From assembly GCA_014800795.1 (NCBI GenBank), contig JAAVFL010000009.1, positions 84,277 through 148,276 of the forward strand: 64,000 bases of DNA, given 5' to 3'. Source of the stretch: Bacteroidales bacterium (GTDB lineage: Bacteria > Bacteroidota > Bacteroidia > Bacteroidales > Muribaculaceae). Below the pieces are notes generated by a model. The model was not told the origin of the DNA. It ran no database searches and saw only the letters and a list, made by a program, of their open reading frames with translations. Every line of letters begins with the position of its first letter. Within the stretch, counting starts at the first letter, position 1. This document shows positions 49,401-58,032 of this stretch, piece by piece. The translations under genes were made by a program, and so were the position numbers.

Positions 49401-50035
49401 CTGCGGTCGTTGTCGGTATCGTAGGTGAAGTAGCCGAACATCTGGTTGTTATCCTCAGGATTAGGTTTCCAGGTGTATTGAACCGACTTGAATTTCTCGG
49501 GGGTGGATATGTCATATTTCTCGCCTGTCGCCGGATCGGTAAGCTCCGGCAGATTGCCTACGTTTGCCGCCACATAGATGCGGTAGCGGCCGAACGGTAT
49601 GTTCGGAATCTTGAATGAAGCGGTGGGGGTGCTTTCCTGAGCCTGATCAAGTTTTGGAACGCTTGGATCGGGATCTTCTTTTCCCCAGTTTTCCTTACTG
49701 TTATCAATCTCCTGCTGAACGTCGCCGGGCATATCTTTGTTGGTGCCGGGGGTCCACTGCGACGGGGTGAGGTAGATGGGATCGCCTACGGGCACGCCAT
49801 CAAGGTCGTATATAGCCACCAGAATGTTTTCGATCGTTTCGATAGCGGTGCCGCTCGAGCGTGAGCCGCCGAGCTGCGTGGAGAGGATATCGCGCAGGGA
49901 GATGGTGGCGGTGATGTCGCCCTCACCGTCGGGAATGTCGCCGTCGGGGTAATCGAGCTGGTCGATACACGAGGTCAGCGCGACAAACGGAAGAAGCAGT
50001 AGCAGAAAATATGATATGACTGATTTTAATCTCAT
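46424..50035 (-). CDS. Large (1203 aa) pilus-locus lipoprotein, probable accessory/tip adhesin
   Basis: ORF; lipobox FVALTSCIDQ; ENILVAIYDLDG... fimbrillin-type start; last gene of pilus operon. Confidence 0.7.
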   Translation of the reverse strand: MRLKSVISYFLLLLLPFVALTSCIDQLDYPDGDIPDGEGDITATISLRDILSTQLGGSRSSGTAIETIENILVAIYDLDGVPVGDPIYLTPSQWTPGTNKDMPGDVQQEIDNSKENWGKEDPDPSVPKLDQAQESTPTASFKIPNIPFGRYRIYVAANVGNLPELTDPATGEKYDISTPEKFKSVQYTWKPNPEDNNQMFGYFTYDTDNDRSSEGFDAPILTIRNQNQKIHAWIKRLASKVTVAFDGSGLHQNIFVYVHNVSIRQIPLTCRLGVENKPGKGEVTEAYLGQSLPESERNQVLYYSRNGFADAPSEYDTDNYEDWLIVAKGTKTDTLGCNHNYNAPALYFYENVQGDFKNDPNKKWYYKHQDRDSVGTGIGTGYDEKGLEDYRDNVPYGTFIEVEAYYMSKTAPVSYGAIRYRFMLGQDTEYNYDATRNHHYKVTLGFNGYANQPDWHIEYKQNPPAAYTPPVYIPYTYNTSVEYPVTFRGNIVGLKAEIIENNWGPYDESDKEYEVAPQENGETNFELRTLKFEWWRDLFVNAGGYTKDVNMNTATFDGTSPTFTNSTSNYFYGRHPAYSYDGAPLYHLDEEGKNTDKRYYVSPIWAGFLRLQEPEVLEGKDLPAAIIRNLGMTGAGQYGGNEAGRPVLTRFRNYYYGKGFTPMSGDDDDVNTTDLHMREFTKDDLAYNKNTLEASRNGYKVEKAVDNDGVTTTTVTMKLWTQPKSMCAISGFSGNNPYEDYNRKAVIRFTATFADGEKITRDVDVLQSRRITNPKGVWRAHANPDQTKTKPDPFNVILYQRNTASRGSFEPMVSQGNWTAEIKTWSPGDEGFISLAPGPNSTGGGNVIDGDTQSPVNFTINFEKNIAANEAKCAIIEVRYHGETCVHNIFVRQGYAPIKVMDSGPYWSSYNVYSADGAYAVQDKVTGTLACNPLLFGAYFKRGNYRRAIAVSNISENVNAFGPLAYPGNNAFTVTGETTKRQWSFISGRADKAWHWATFDINGKNYTVPTIDDFKTLLEGDFGIGVVYGDGATVTANTTADAFGFMDHGGIGDKAPNQEYTSKQGMRGFICYNTENAHQIFFPIGTAGMGRRTIQGLNPSTLPENQRGTLRYSSVDKNFDQWSVSANSMRPIPMNMVNAPGSIYWVYTGVDANDGLYYTGWDMNYFDLNFNGLTNNTISIQIGDRDIDPSGDALPIRLVTNNP

Positions 50036-50079
50036 AGTCAGCAGTGATTTACTGATTGGAAGTCTAACTATAATTTTTT

Positions 50080-51414
50080 TTAGAAACCGAAGCTCGGTTC
50101 GAGTGTGACACCGATGTAGGGCACGAGCACCACCTTCGCCTCAATCTCGCGGTCGCGGAAACTGATGTTGACTTTCACATGAGTATTGCGCGGGAGGGAC
50201 GGCAGATTGTCAAGGAATTCGATGTCGAAGGGATCCTCCTTCCATTCCTCTTTCCATTCTTCCTCCCCATCCTCATTCACAACCTTGACCCTTTCCTTAT
50301 AGGCAAGGGTAATGCTGACGGAATAGGGGGAGCCGTTTGCCGCGGTCGTACCGCTCTCGCAGAAGTAGAATTCCGGGGTGAGGGTTATTGTTCCGGTTGA
50401 GAGTTCCGGGCCGTTGGGCATATTGGAATCGACCGACAGGGGGAATTCGAAGGGAGCGTGCGTGGCATTCTGCGGGATGGTGTACGATGTTATGATCCGC
50501 TCCATCGGTGGATTCTCGACAGGGTTGAGCATGTCGGGGACCATCTTGTCCGGAGAGTAGAACGTGTTGCGGGGGAGGAGGTATTCCTTATCGGCAAGAG
50601 TGTTGAAGCTTATGCGCTTCAGGAAGATCCCTTCGCAGTGTTCGGCCGTGATGTTGAAGCTGAATTTCACCGCAGCGCGGGTCACGAACAGCCTGCCTGC
50701 CGAAGCGTAGCGGTGTCCGTCGGCCTGAGGCTGATAATTCTTTGCATCGGGCAGGAAGAAGGTGTATTTCTCGCTCATCGGCACATAGCTGAGCCCCTGC
50801 TCCTTGCGGTTGTCGATGAGGCAGAGGTTGGTGTCGTCGTTGCCCGGAACTGTGGTCTGTGTGGCGGTTATTATCATGTTTTCGATAGCTCCGGCTCCGA
50901 GAGGATTGTATTGGTCTCCCTCCTTGAGGGCGTCGAGGGCGTCGGTGTAACCGGTAGCATCCTCGTTGGCTATCAGATATAGGGTCTTGAACTCGCCGCC
51001 GCGCACCGGGAAATCAAGCTTGTTGGCTATGGTGCTGAACCATGTGGTGCCGGGCTCCGGGAGGGCGAAGCGCTTGTTATGTTCGATAATCTGGGTTCCG
51101 CCGGATGGGCGCGTGATTATCACACGCAGTGTGTTCATCATCTCCCACTGGTTTGCGGCGGGTTCGAAGGTGTAGGGCGGTTCCTCCTCTCCGGCGCGCG
51201 AGCGGGCGTTTGTGCCTCCGGTCTCGGCCACGTTGACCGAGAGAGTGAGGTACATGTCGGGCTGGGGGGCTTCGTCGCCATTCCCGAGCGAGGGGTAGTC
51301 CATTTCGGTGACGCAGCCGCACAGAGCCATCGCGAGCCCCACGCAGAGGGCCATCCGCGAGGCTCCCCGCCTCAGCGACCGGATAAAGGCATATGTAGAT
51401 TTGTGATGCAACAT
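50080..51414 (-). CDS. Fimbrillin-like lipoprotein
   Basis: ORF (start MLHHKSTYAF, lipobox MALCGCVTE), MYLTLSVNVAETGG. Confidence 0.72.
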   Translation of the reverse strand: MLHHKSTYAFIRSLRRGASRMALCVGLAMALCGCVTEMDYPSLGNGDEAPQPDMYLTLSVNVAETGGTNARSRAGEEEPPYTFEPAANQWEMMNTLRVIITRPSGGTQIIEHNKRFALPEPGTTWFSTIANKLDFPVRGGEFKTLYLIANEDATGYTDALDALKEGDQYNPLGAGAIENMIITATQTTVPGNDDTNLCLIDNRKEQGLSYVPMSEKYTFFLPDAKNYQPQADGHRYASAGRLFVTRAAVKFSFNITAEHCEGIFLKRISFNTLADKEYLLPRNTFYSPDKMVPDMLNPVENPPMERIITSYTIPQNATHAPFEFPLSVDSNMPNGPELSTGTITLTPEFYFCESGTTAANGSPYSVSITLAYKERVKVVNEDGEEEWKEEWKEDPFDIEFLDNLPSLPRNTHVKVNISFRDREIEAKVVLVPYIGVTLEPSFGF

Positions 51415-51467
51415 CAGTGTCTGAAATCGCTTTACGTTTTTTTTATAAATGTGATGCGTACGCAAAA

Positions 51468-52508
51468 TCACATGGAGATATTGTTGATGCGCACAGTCCA
51501 GTTGTTCACCACGAAGTGGGTGGTGACCCATGTTCCCCCTTTGTCGGAGTCAAGGAAGAAAATCACGTTCCAGCGGCTCTCGCGGTCGAGGAATTCCTGC
51601 GACTTCATGTAGTCGAAATGCTGGCTTTTAAGCATCAGAAGGTACTGAACCAGAGGGATCGACAGAATTGTGCGGTTGTCGGATGCCCTGACTATGGTGA
51701 GGCGTGTTTTCGATGCGGTGGTGAACCGTGAGGTGGAAAATTCGGCAAAAGCCGCCGTCGACACGTGGTCTTCGTCGTCGGTGAAGATATACTCGGCGTT
51801 GCCCTGGGCCCAGGGCATGTATGCGAACTCTTCTACAGGGAGCAGACTGTTGTCCCAGTTGAAGAGGGAGTTTTCATTGTCAGTGAGTTCGAAACGGAAA
51901 TCGGCCTCATCGACCGGTGTTCCCGATATGTTCTGCAGAAGGATGCGCAGGTTGTTGGTATCCTTCATCATATTTACGGTCACCTCGCGGTAGTCGGTGT
52001 CGGATTGCGATACGGTGAGATCGCCGAGGTATCCGTAGAAAAGGGGGTGGAGGTCGGTGCCCACAGGCGATGTGAGCTGCGACTGTTCGAGCTCCACCTT
52101 AAGCGAGGTCATGGCCACCTGCGGCCCCGGCTCGGTAACGAAACGGAACGATGCGTCGGCGCATTCCATGCCTCCGTAGGCTAGCAGCTGATATTTGCCA
52201 GCCGGAAGGTCGAGCGTCATACGCCAGTACTCGTCGGAAAGCTGTTCGCGGTCGGTGGCTGCGACGGTGCGCACATATTTGCCGGCTCCGTCGTAAACCA
52301 GCAGAGTCAGGCAGTGGACCTGCGCCGGAAAAGCGTTGGCGAATTCCATATTGTAGTCGTACACAAAACGGACCTTCAGACCTCTGTCGCAATCGTCGAG
52401 GTCTTCGTAGATCAGATCGTTACAAGAGCTTGCCGCCATCGCCATCATAAGGGCGACAGCTCCGGCAAACACCGATGATACGTAGCTATAGAGCCTGTTC
52501 TTCTTCAT
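51468..52508 (-). CDS. FimB/Mfa2-family fimbrial anchor lipoprotein
   Basis: ORF; CNDLIYEDLDDCDRGLKVRFVYDYNMEFANAFPAQVHCLTLLVYDGAGKYV. Confidence 0.9.
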   Translation of the reverse strand: MKKNRLYSYVSSVFAGAVALMMAMAASSCNDLIYEDLDDCDRGLKVRFVYDYNMEFANAFPAQVHCLTLLVYDGAGKYVRTVAATDREQLSDEYWRMTLDLPAGKYQLLAYGGMECADASFRFVTEPGPQVAMTSLKVELEQSQLTSPVGTDLHPLFYGYLGDLTVSQSDTDYREVTVNMMKDTNNLRILLQNISGTPVDEADFRFELTDNENSLFNWDNSLLPVEEFAYMPWAQGNAEYIFTDDEDHVSTAAFAEFSTSRFTTASKTRLTIVRASDNRTILSIPLVQYLLMLKSQHFDYMKSQEFLDRESRWNVIFFLDSDKGGTWVTTHFVVNNWTVRINNISM

Positions 52509-52668
52509 TCAGCGCGGGTGTATATATGGTGGTGGTTCCTTTTTTTCGGAGCGGAGAGGCCGGTTACCTGTTGTGAGGAGCGGGAGGGGGTGTCATGTGT
52601 GGGAGAGAGACATGCGGGGGAGGCACCATCAGGGCGCGGTGCCTCCCCGCACATCTGTAATAGGTCTG

Positions 52669-54816
52669 TTAGAATTGGATGTTGTTCACGCGTACAACCC
52701 AGGGAAGTACCTCGCAGGTTACTGTGAAGTAGATATCATCCGATTCGTCGGGGGTATCGGGTGTGGGGCTGTCGGGATCGTTCTCCGGTTCGCGCGGATG
52801 ACCGAGCTTGGAGATAGAGGTTACTGCGAGCTTGTAGACATTGTTGCGTACCACGCAGAATTCCATCGGGCCCATCACGCCGGGCTTCATGTTGTCGTTG
52901 TGACGGTTCCAGTAGTAATAGTAGCAGTAGTAGCCGGCACCGAAATCAGCATCCTTGCTTGACTGATAGAGCGTGAAGTGGCTCTTGGTCATGGCATTCG
53001 CCATACGGGACTTGTTGGCTGATGTCTGCGACGCTTTCCATACCTGCCACAGGTAGTTGGGACTATTTACATCCTGACCGAGTTTCTCGGTGGGGTTTTC
53101 CGGATCGATGATGGGTTCGTCGGTGTATTCCTTGCCATCCCATACGAATGTGCCCATCGAGCCGTTGCCGAATACTTCGGTGTAGAAGGGATCGTTGGTT
53201 CTTACATCGAGGTTCTTGCCGACTACCTCACCCGCTGCGTTCACTACATCGACATATTTGGGAGTGGTGTTGTTCTCGTCTTCGAACACAACGCATGCTG
53301 CTATAACAGCGTTACGCACAGCTTCCCAGGTGCAATAAAGATTGTTGTTGTGGAGGTAGAGGATGGGGTCTTTGGCGGGATCGCCGGTAATCGTGCCGTT
53401 CAGTGCATCGTAGAGAGCCTGGTCGTCGGCGTTGCCGTTGCCATTGAGGTAGTCGCCGGCTATCATCTTGCCTTTGAACACGACACCGGTCGATATACCG
53501 TTTACCTGATTTTCAACCGGGCCGGGGATAAGGTTCTCGGTCACGTAGCGCCAGGGGGTGTATGACTTGTCTGCCCAGTTATCCTTCTCCTCTTTTGCCA
53601 AAACTTCAGATATCGTGTAGTTGGCAATCCAGTTCTCGCCCCTGTATGAGAATTCCGTAGCCTGATCCGAATCTGTGAAAGATACATTGAAGAAGGGATA
53701 GTTCATGTAGGTTTGGGGATCTACAGTCTGGTCAGTGAATTTGGCGTATTCTTTCGCATACGGACTTACCAGATAGTTCGAGCGGTTCTCCAGAACGCAG
53801 AGTGAACTACCGGTGGGGTCCAGGGGCATACCGTCGGCGGTAGCGCGCGGCAGGTAGTAGAACTTGTTGCACATGTTGGTGAGAATCATGCGCTGAAGCT
53901 GAATCTTGATGATGGGTTCCTCGGTATCGGATACGGCACGCTTGTAAACGTCGTATGTGTTGTCGCCTTCTGATCCGTCCTTGAAGTCGAAGCGGGCAAC
54001 GACGCGCTCAACCAGTATGCTACCGCCACCGGTAAGACTGGTGCTCGAGTTGTCGACTTCGTGGGATGTTCCCGCGCTGTTGGCGCCCGAGAAGTCGAAA
54101 GCGGTTGATTCAGAAGAGTAAGTGTCCCAATCGTCGAGATGTTTGGGCAGAAGGCGGGTGGCGATCTTCACGTTGCTCATAAGGAACGAGTTGTCTTTCC
54201 ACGCATCAACAGCCTGATCGCGTGAGGCGACTGGTGCAGTGCAAGCCTCGTCAACCCAGGCCGCTTTGCCTCTCAAGCCCGACTTGAGGTTGAATTCATT
54301 GTCGAAGAAATAATTGCTTAATTCCGCTGTCGGATTGCAAAATACGAAAATATTCACGCTTTCCTTGCCGGCGTTGAGCGTACCGTCTTCCGACCCGTTG
54401 GCGCTGTAATAGTTGCTGAGGTTGGTTTTTGTGATCTTGGCTGTCGCTTTGTAAGCGGTAGGATCGGTTGCGGTGAGAGTGCCGCCGTTTGCTACGGTTC
54501 CTGCAGCGATAAGGTTGTTGGTTCCTGTTTCGGCAAGAACGATGATAGCGGTGCTGACATTGTTCTCTTTGTCGGTGCCCACTTCCTCGCCGTCGTTGCT
54601 GCCGGGGTTGGGATTCGGATTTATGGTCTGACTTCTGGAGCTGGCGGGCGATGCCATCTCCAATGTGATAGACATGAACACACTTTCGCCGGAGTCATAC
54701 TCCTTGCCTGTGTTACCTTCTCCGTTGTCGGTGAGGGGCTCGTCGGACTGGCAGGAAGCGAGACCGAACATAGCGCCTGCAGCGCAGAGGCTCATGAGCA
54801 GTTTGCTGATTTTCAT
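52669..54816 (-). CDS. Mfa1-family major fimbrial subunit
   Basis: ORF 715 aa; lipobox GLASCQSDEP; VRNNVYKLAVTSISKLGHP near the C-terminus; C-terminal strand LPWVVRVNNIQF. Confidence 0.9.
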   Translation of the reverse strand: MKISKLLMSLCAAGAMFGLASCQSDEPLTDNGEGNTGKEYDSGESVFMSITLEMASPASSRSQTINPNPNPGSNDGEEVGTDKENNVSTAIIVLAETGTNNLIAAGTVANGGTLTATDPTAYKATAKITKTNLSNYYSANGSEDGTLNAGKESVNIFVFCNPTAELSNYFFDNEFNLKSGLRGKAAWVDEACTAPVASRDQAVDAWKDNSFLMSNVKIATRLLPKHLDDWDTYSSESTAFDFSGANSAGTSHEVDNSSTSLTGGGSILVERVVARFDFKDGSEGDNTYDVYKRAVSDTEEPIIKIQLQRMILTNMCNKFYYLPRATADGMPLDPTGSSLCVLENRSNYLVSPYAKEYAKFTDQTVDPQTYMNYPFFNVSFTDSDQATEFSYRGENWIANYTISEVLAKEEKDNWADKSYTPWRYVTENLIPGPVENQVNGISTGVVFKGKMIAGDYLNGNGNADDQALYDALNGTITGDPAKDPILYLHNNNLYCTWEAVRNAVIAACVVFEDENNTTPKYVDVVNAAGEVVGKNLDVRTNDPFYTEVFGNGSMGTFVWDGKEYTDEPIIDPENPTEKLGQDVNSPNYLWQVWKASQTSANKSRMANAMTKSHFTLYQSSKDADFGAGYYCYYYYWNRHNDNMKPGVMGPMEFCVVRNNVYKLAVTSISKLGHPREPENDPDSPTPDTPDESDDIYFTVTCEVLPWVVRVNNIQF

Positions 54817-54868
54817 TGCTGATGATAATTATGAGATTTATATTGTTTTTTCTTTTCCGGGCTTACCG

Positions 54869-56368
54869 TTATTTGCCGACGGTTCCGATGAGATAGGTCA
54901 CGGGATAGTAGTCGCGGGCGGCGGCGATGCGCTCCAGTATGGGGTCGATGCCTGACATTCCGGCGGCGCGGGCGGCCTCAAAGCGGCGGATGGCCTCGGC
55001 GTAGTCGGAGCGGCGGGCTCCGAGGATGCCGCGGGCGTAGTTGGCCTCGGGGGTATTGCCGGCCTTGAGCAGATAGCTCTGGGCGCGGTCGAGATCGCCG
55101 GCTTCAAGGGCGAGGTTGGCGGCGTTGAGGTTGAGCATCGGGTCGTCGGGATAGATCTCCACAGCGGTGGCGAACACCGAGCAGTATTCGGGACTGCCCA
55201 CCGGATAGCTCTGGGCCAGGGTGTAGAAGTCGACGTTGCGCAGGCGTGTGGGATCGGCGGCGTAGACGCGGGCTATCTCCTCGAGCGATGTATATGTCTT
55301 GATAGCGTAGGTCACCTTGTAGTCGGAGTGGCGCAGCCAGGGGTAGATGTCGCGCAGTATCACGGCGTAGTCCTGCGGGAACTGGCGCTGTATGGCGGCG
55401 TTGCGCTCGTCGTAGTCAAGCGGCCCGTCGATGATGTCGAGAATGGCGGGGCGGTTGGAGATGGGCAGCGACAGCGAATCGGTGATCCATGTGCGGAGTC
55501 CGGCCCAGTCCTCGGGCTGATAGTCGCTGGTGACTATGGAGTCGGCGAAGCTATAGAGGTCGCGCACATAGCGGCGGAGCGTCTCGGTACGTCCCTGAGC
55601 CAGACGCACGTTGTTCTGATAGGGACCTTCGGGCGATGCGAAGCCTTTGATGTGGACGCGTGTGATGGTGGCGTCGGTGTCGCGGCGCACATATTCTATA
55701 GAGTTGATGATCTTCTGCAGCTCGGCGGGGTTGTTCATGTAGTCGGGCTTCAGCTCGGTGCGGTTCACCACGAAGGTGACGAAGGCGCTCCCCTCGATAC
55801 TCTTTATAACCGGACCGGCATCCACCGGGGGTGCGAACACGAAGTCGATGTCGACCTGCGGGCGTTCCAGGTCGATACGCGCCAGAGGCACATTGCCGGA
55901 GGGTGAGGGACCGACGAGGCGGTCGGGGGCGTCGCAGCAGTTGGCGCTTTCGGCCCGCATCTCGAGCGAGGAGTTCGCCATCCAGGGCTGGAAGGGGAAC
56001 TCGGCGTCGATATGCGCCTTCCCTTTCTTGCCGGCGCGGAATATGTTGCTGTCGCCGTCGTCGAGGAAGCCGTCGCGCAGGTAGTGGTACCAGCGGTTGC
56101 GTCCGGCGATGACGATAGGTTCGAGCTGAAGGCTGTCGCTGAGGTTGTCGGCCAGGAGCACGGGGGTGAAGATAATCTCGCGGTCGGAGCCTACGTTGTA
56201 GCTGTCGACGGCCATGTCGATGCGCACGCGCACTTTCTCTGCCCCCTCGTCTACTGTCAGATTGATGTCATAAAGCCTCACGTCGTCGCTACTTACCTCT
56301 TTCTGGAAAGCCAGAAGGGAGGGAGCGGTCAGAACACAGGCTGCAAGTATGTTCGCTATCCGTTTCAT
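54869..56368 (-). CDS. DUF3868/OmpA-like pilus-associated protein
   Basis: ORF; YVRRDTDATITRVHIKGFASPEGPYQNNVRLAQGRTETLRRYV OmpA-like motif. Confidence 0.85.
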   Translation of the reverse strand: MKRIANILAACVLTAPSLLAFQKEVSSDDVRLYDINLTVDEGAEKVRVRIDMAVDSYNVGSDREIIFTPVLLADNLSDSLQLEPIVIAGRNRWYHYLRDGFLDDGDSNIFRAGKKGKAHIDAEFPFQPWMANSSLEMRAESANCCDAPDRLVGPSPSGNVPLARIDLERPQVDIDFVFAPPVDAGPVIKSIEGSAFVTFVVNRTELKPDYMNNPAELQKIINSIEYVRRDTDATITRVHIKGFASPEGPYQNNVRLAQGRTETLRRYVRDLYSFADSIVTSDYQPEDWAGLRTWITDSLSLPISNRPAILDIIDGPLDYDERNAAIQRQFPQDYAVILRDIYPWLRHSDYKVTYAIKTYTSLEEIARVYAADPTRLRNVDFYTLAQSYPVGSPEYCSVFATAVEIYPDDPMLNLNAANLALEAGDLDRAQSYLLKAGNTPEANYARGILGARRSDYAEAIRRFEAARAAGMSGIDPILERIAAARDYYPVTYLIGTVGK

Positions 56369-56396
56369 GTTATCGTATCAGGAAAGATGTGGGGGA

Positions 56397-56984
56397 TTAG
56401 AAATTGAACACAATGTTGAGAGCCGCCTTGGTGGGGCCGACGTAGTGGCGCGGACGGTCCTCGGCGATTTTTGTGCCGCATTTGGCGCAGGGATAAATGT
56501 CGTAGCGGGTGTAGGCATATCCCACGCCTATCTCCGCCTCGAAACTCCAGTGGCGCGACAGAATCCAGGTGTAGCCGTAGGCCACACCCCCTCCGACGAA
56601 CCATCCCTGGTATCGGCGGTTCTTCAGATGGCTCAGCGGAAGCCCGAGAATGTCGCGGGCATGGGTGAGACCACCGACATTGTACTGCCCTCCGAGGGCA
56701 TGCACACCCACGAAGTGACCCGAGAAGCGGCGGCAGAACCAATAGCGCGCCTCGGGCTGCACCAGCCAGTGCTTCCAACGATGTTCCTTGATTTTCCACG
56801 CGTTGAGCTGTCCCGACAGATCGAATGTCCACTTGGGAGCCAGACCCACCTCTATACCAAGATTCGGACTGAGGGTGGCGTCTGACAGCAGATTCGTTTT
56901 GACAGCTACATTCTGGGCTGATGTTGAGTGGCATAAGCCTGCCACAACAATGGCCAGGGTTATCAGAAGGGATCTGAGATTCAT
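56397..56984 (-). CDS. DUF3575 outer-membrane beta-barrel protein
   Basis: ORF (start MNLRSLLIT); NVAVKTNLLSDATLSPNLGIEVGLAPKWTFDLSGQLNAW. Confidence 0.9.
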   Translation of the reverse strand: MNLRSLLITLAIVVAGLCHSTSAQNVAVKTNLLSDATLSPNLGIEVGLAPKWTFDLSGQLNAWKIKEHRWKHWLVQPEARYWFCRRFSGHFVGVHALGGQYNVGGLTHARDILGLPLSHLKNRRYQGWFVGGGVAYGYTWILSRHWSFEAEIGVGYAYTRYDIYPCAKCGTKIAEDRPRHYVGPTKAALNIVFNF

Positions 56985-57127
56985 TTGTGTATAATGTCTT
57001 TGTTTGTGGTCGTTCGGTGTATTGATTGCTGTGTGTCGCGGTTTCTTAGTGTTACACTCTATGACAGCGTGCTTGACTGTGGTACACCCACGCATTCATA
57101 TCTCTCTGAGAGTGTTTTTCGGTTGTG

Positions 57128-57158
57128 CAAAAGTAGTAATAAAACATAAACAACCAAA
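57128..57158 (-). promoter_or_regulatory. Canonical Bacteroidetes promoter of the pilus operon
   Basis: Minus strand TTTG (57155-57158 on +) - 19 nt - TACTTTTG (57128-57135). Confidence 0.7.
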
Positions 57159-57353
57159 ATAAAACACAAAAAAAATTATCACCGCCGGGGGAATTAGCCT
57201 CTGTAGGGCATCCAGGGCACTATTGCAGGTGATTACTCCACCTCAGCGTAACGCATGAGAGAGAGACTCCCGGGGAGCGCCCGGAAAGGTACAGTCCGGC
57301 AACAAGCACACCGGAATTTCAGTTTGTGCAATTCTTGCTTTACTTCTCCCTTT

Positions 57354-57953
57354 TCACTTCTCCCCCATGGCGGCGAGTAGGGCGGCAGCGGTGGGGAGGG
57401 GGTCGTCGGTGTAGGTGTGGGTGATGGTGAGGGATGGAGAGATGATGTAGACGCGGGGTATGATGGTGTTGGCGAAGAGGTCGTAGACAGCGCGGTCGGG
57501 TTGTGGGGATACGGGAATGGTCAGGGCATTTGCTTCCCAGTAATCGAGAACCTCAGCAGCCGCCTGCGAGCGTGAAATGGCGAGTACCAGACCTGAATGA
57601 AGTGGATCGCCGCTTACCTCGGCGTTGATGGGGAGATCGTCCGATTCCGGAGCATCGGTAGAGAGGGAACCGGGCAGGGAGGGTGAGCCGAGCGATTCAT
57701 ACACCTGCTGAACTACGGGCAGCAGAGCGCGGCAGTCGGGGCAAGTGGTGTCGAAGAAGATCAGGAGGGTGGTATAGCCGGCAAGATCGGCTGTCGACAC
57801 TGCGGACCCGTCGGCGAGAGTGACCGTAAACTCCGGGCACGGCACCCCCGATGCGATGGATACCGGATCGGGATCCTCCTCTGTCACACACGCCGACAGA
57901 AGAAAAACAGAAAGGAGCAGAAGATGCAGACAGATGGTATTTTGCGTTTTCAT
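57354..57953 (-). CDS. Thioredoxin/redoxin-like lipoprotein
   Basis: ORF (start MKTQNTICL); LSACVTEE lipobox, TLLIFFDTTCPDCRALLPVVQQVYE. Confidence 0.85.
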   Translation of the reverse strand: MKTQNTICLHLLLLSVFLLSACVTEEDPDPVSIASGVPCPEFTVTLADGSAVSTADLAGYTTLLIFFDTTCPDCRALLPVVQQVYESLGSPSLPGSLSTDAPESDDLPINAEVSGDPLHSGLVLAISRSQAAAEVLDYWEANALTIPVSPQPDRAVYDLFANTIIPRVYIISPSLTITHTYTDDPLPTAAALLAAMGEK

Positions 57954-57979
57954 GGAGGCAAATTTACGTATTTTTTTGC

Positions 57980-57987
57980 TAACTTTG
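57980..57987 (+). promoter_or_regulatory. -7 box TAACTTTG for the rhamnosidase-like gene
   Basis: TAnnTTTG 45 nt before 58033. Confidence 0.5.
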
Positions 57988-58032
57988 CGAAAAGAACTGA
58001 AATTCAAGAAATCCGTAAAAACAAGCAAAACC

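Noticed and set aside
48311-49618. 435-aa plus-strand ORF inside the large pilus lipoprotein
   Set aside because: Shadow ORF; the minus-strand frame has a lipobox and operon context.
57096-57353. Invertible promoter upstream of the pilus operon
   Set aside because: Only a short AGGTG/CACCT dyad seen around 57230; no long inverted repeats flanking the promoter and no recombinase gene nearby.
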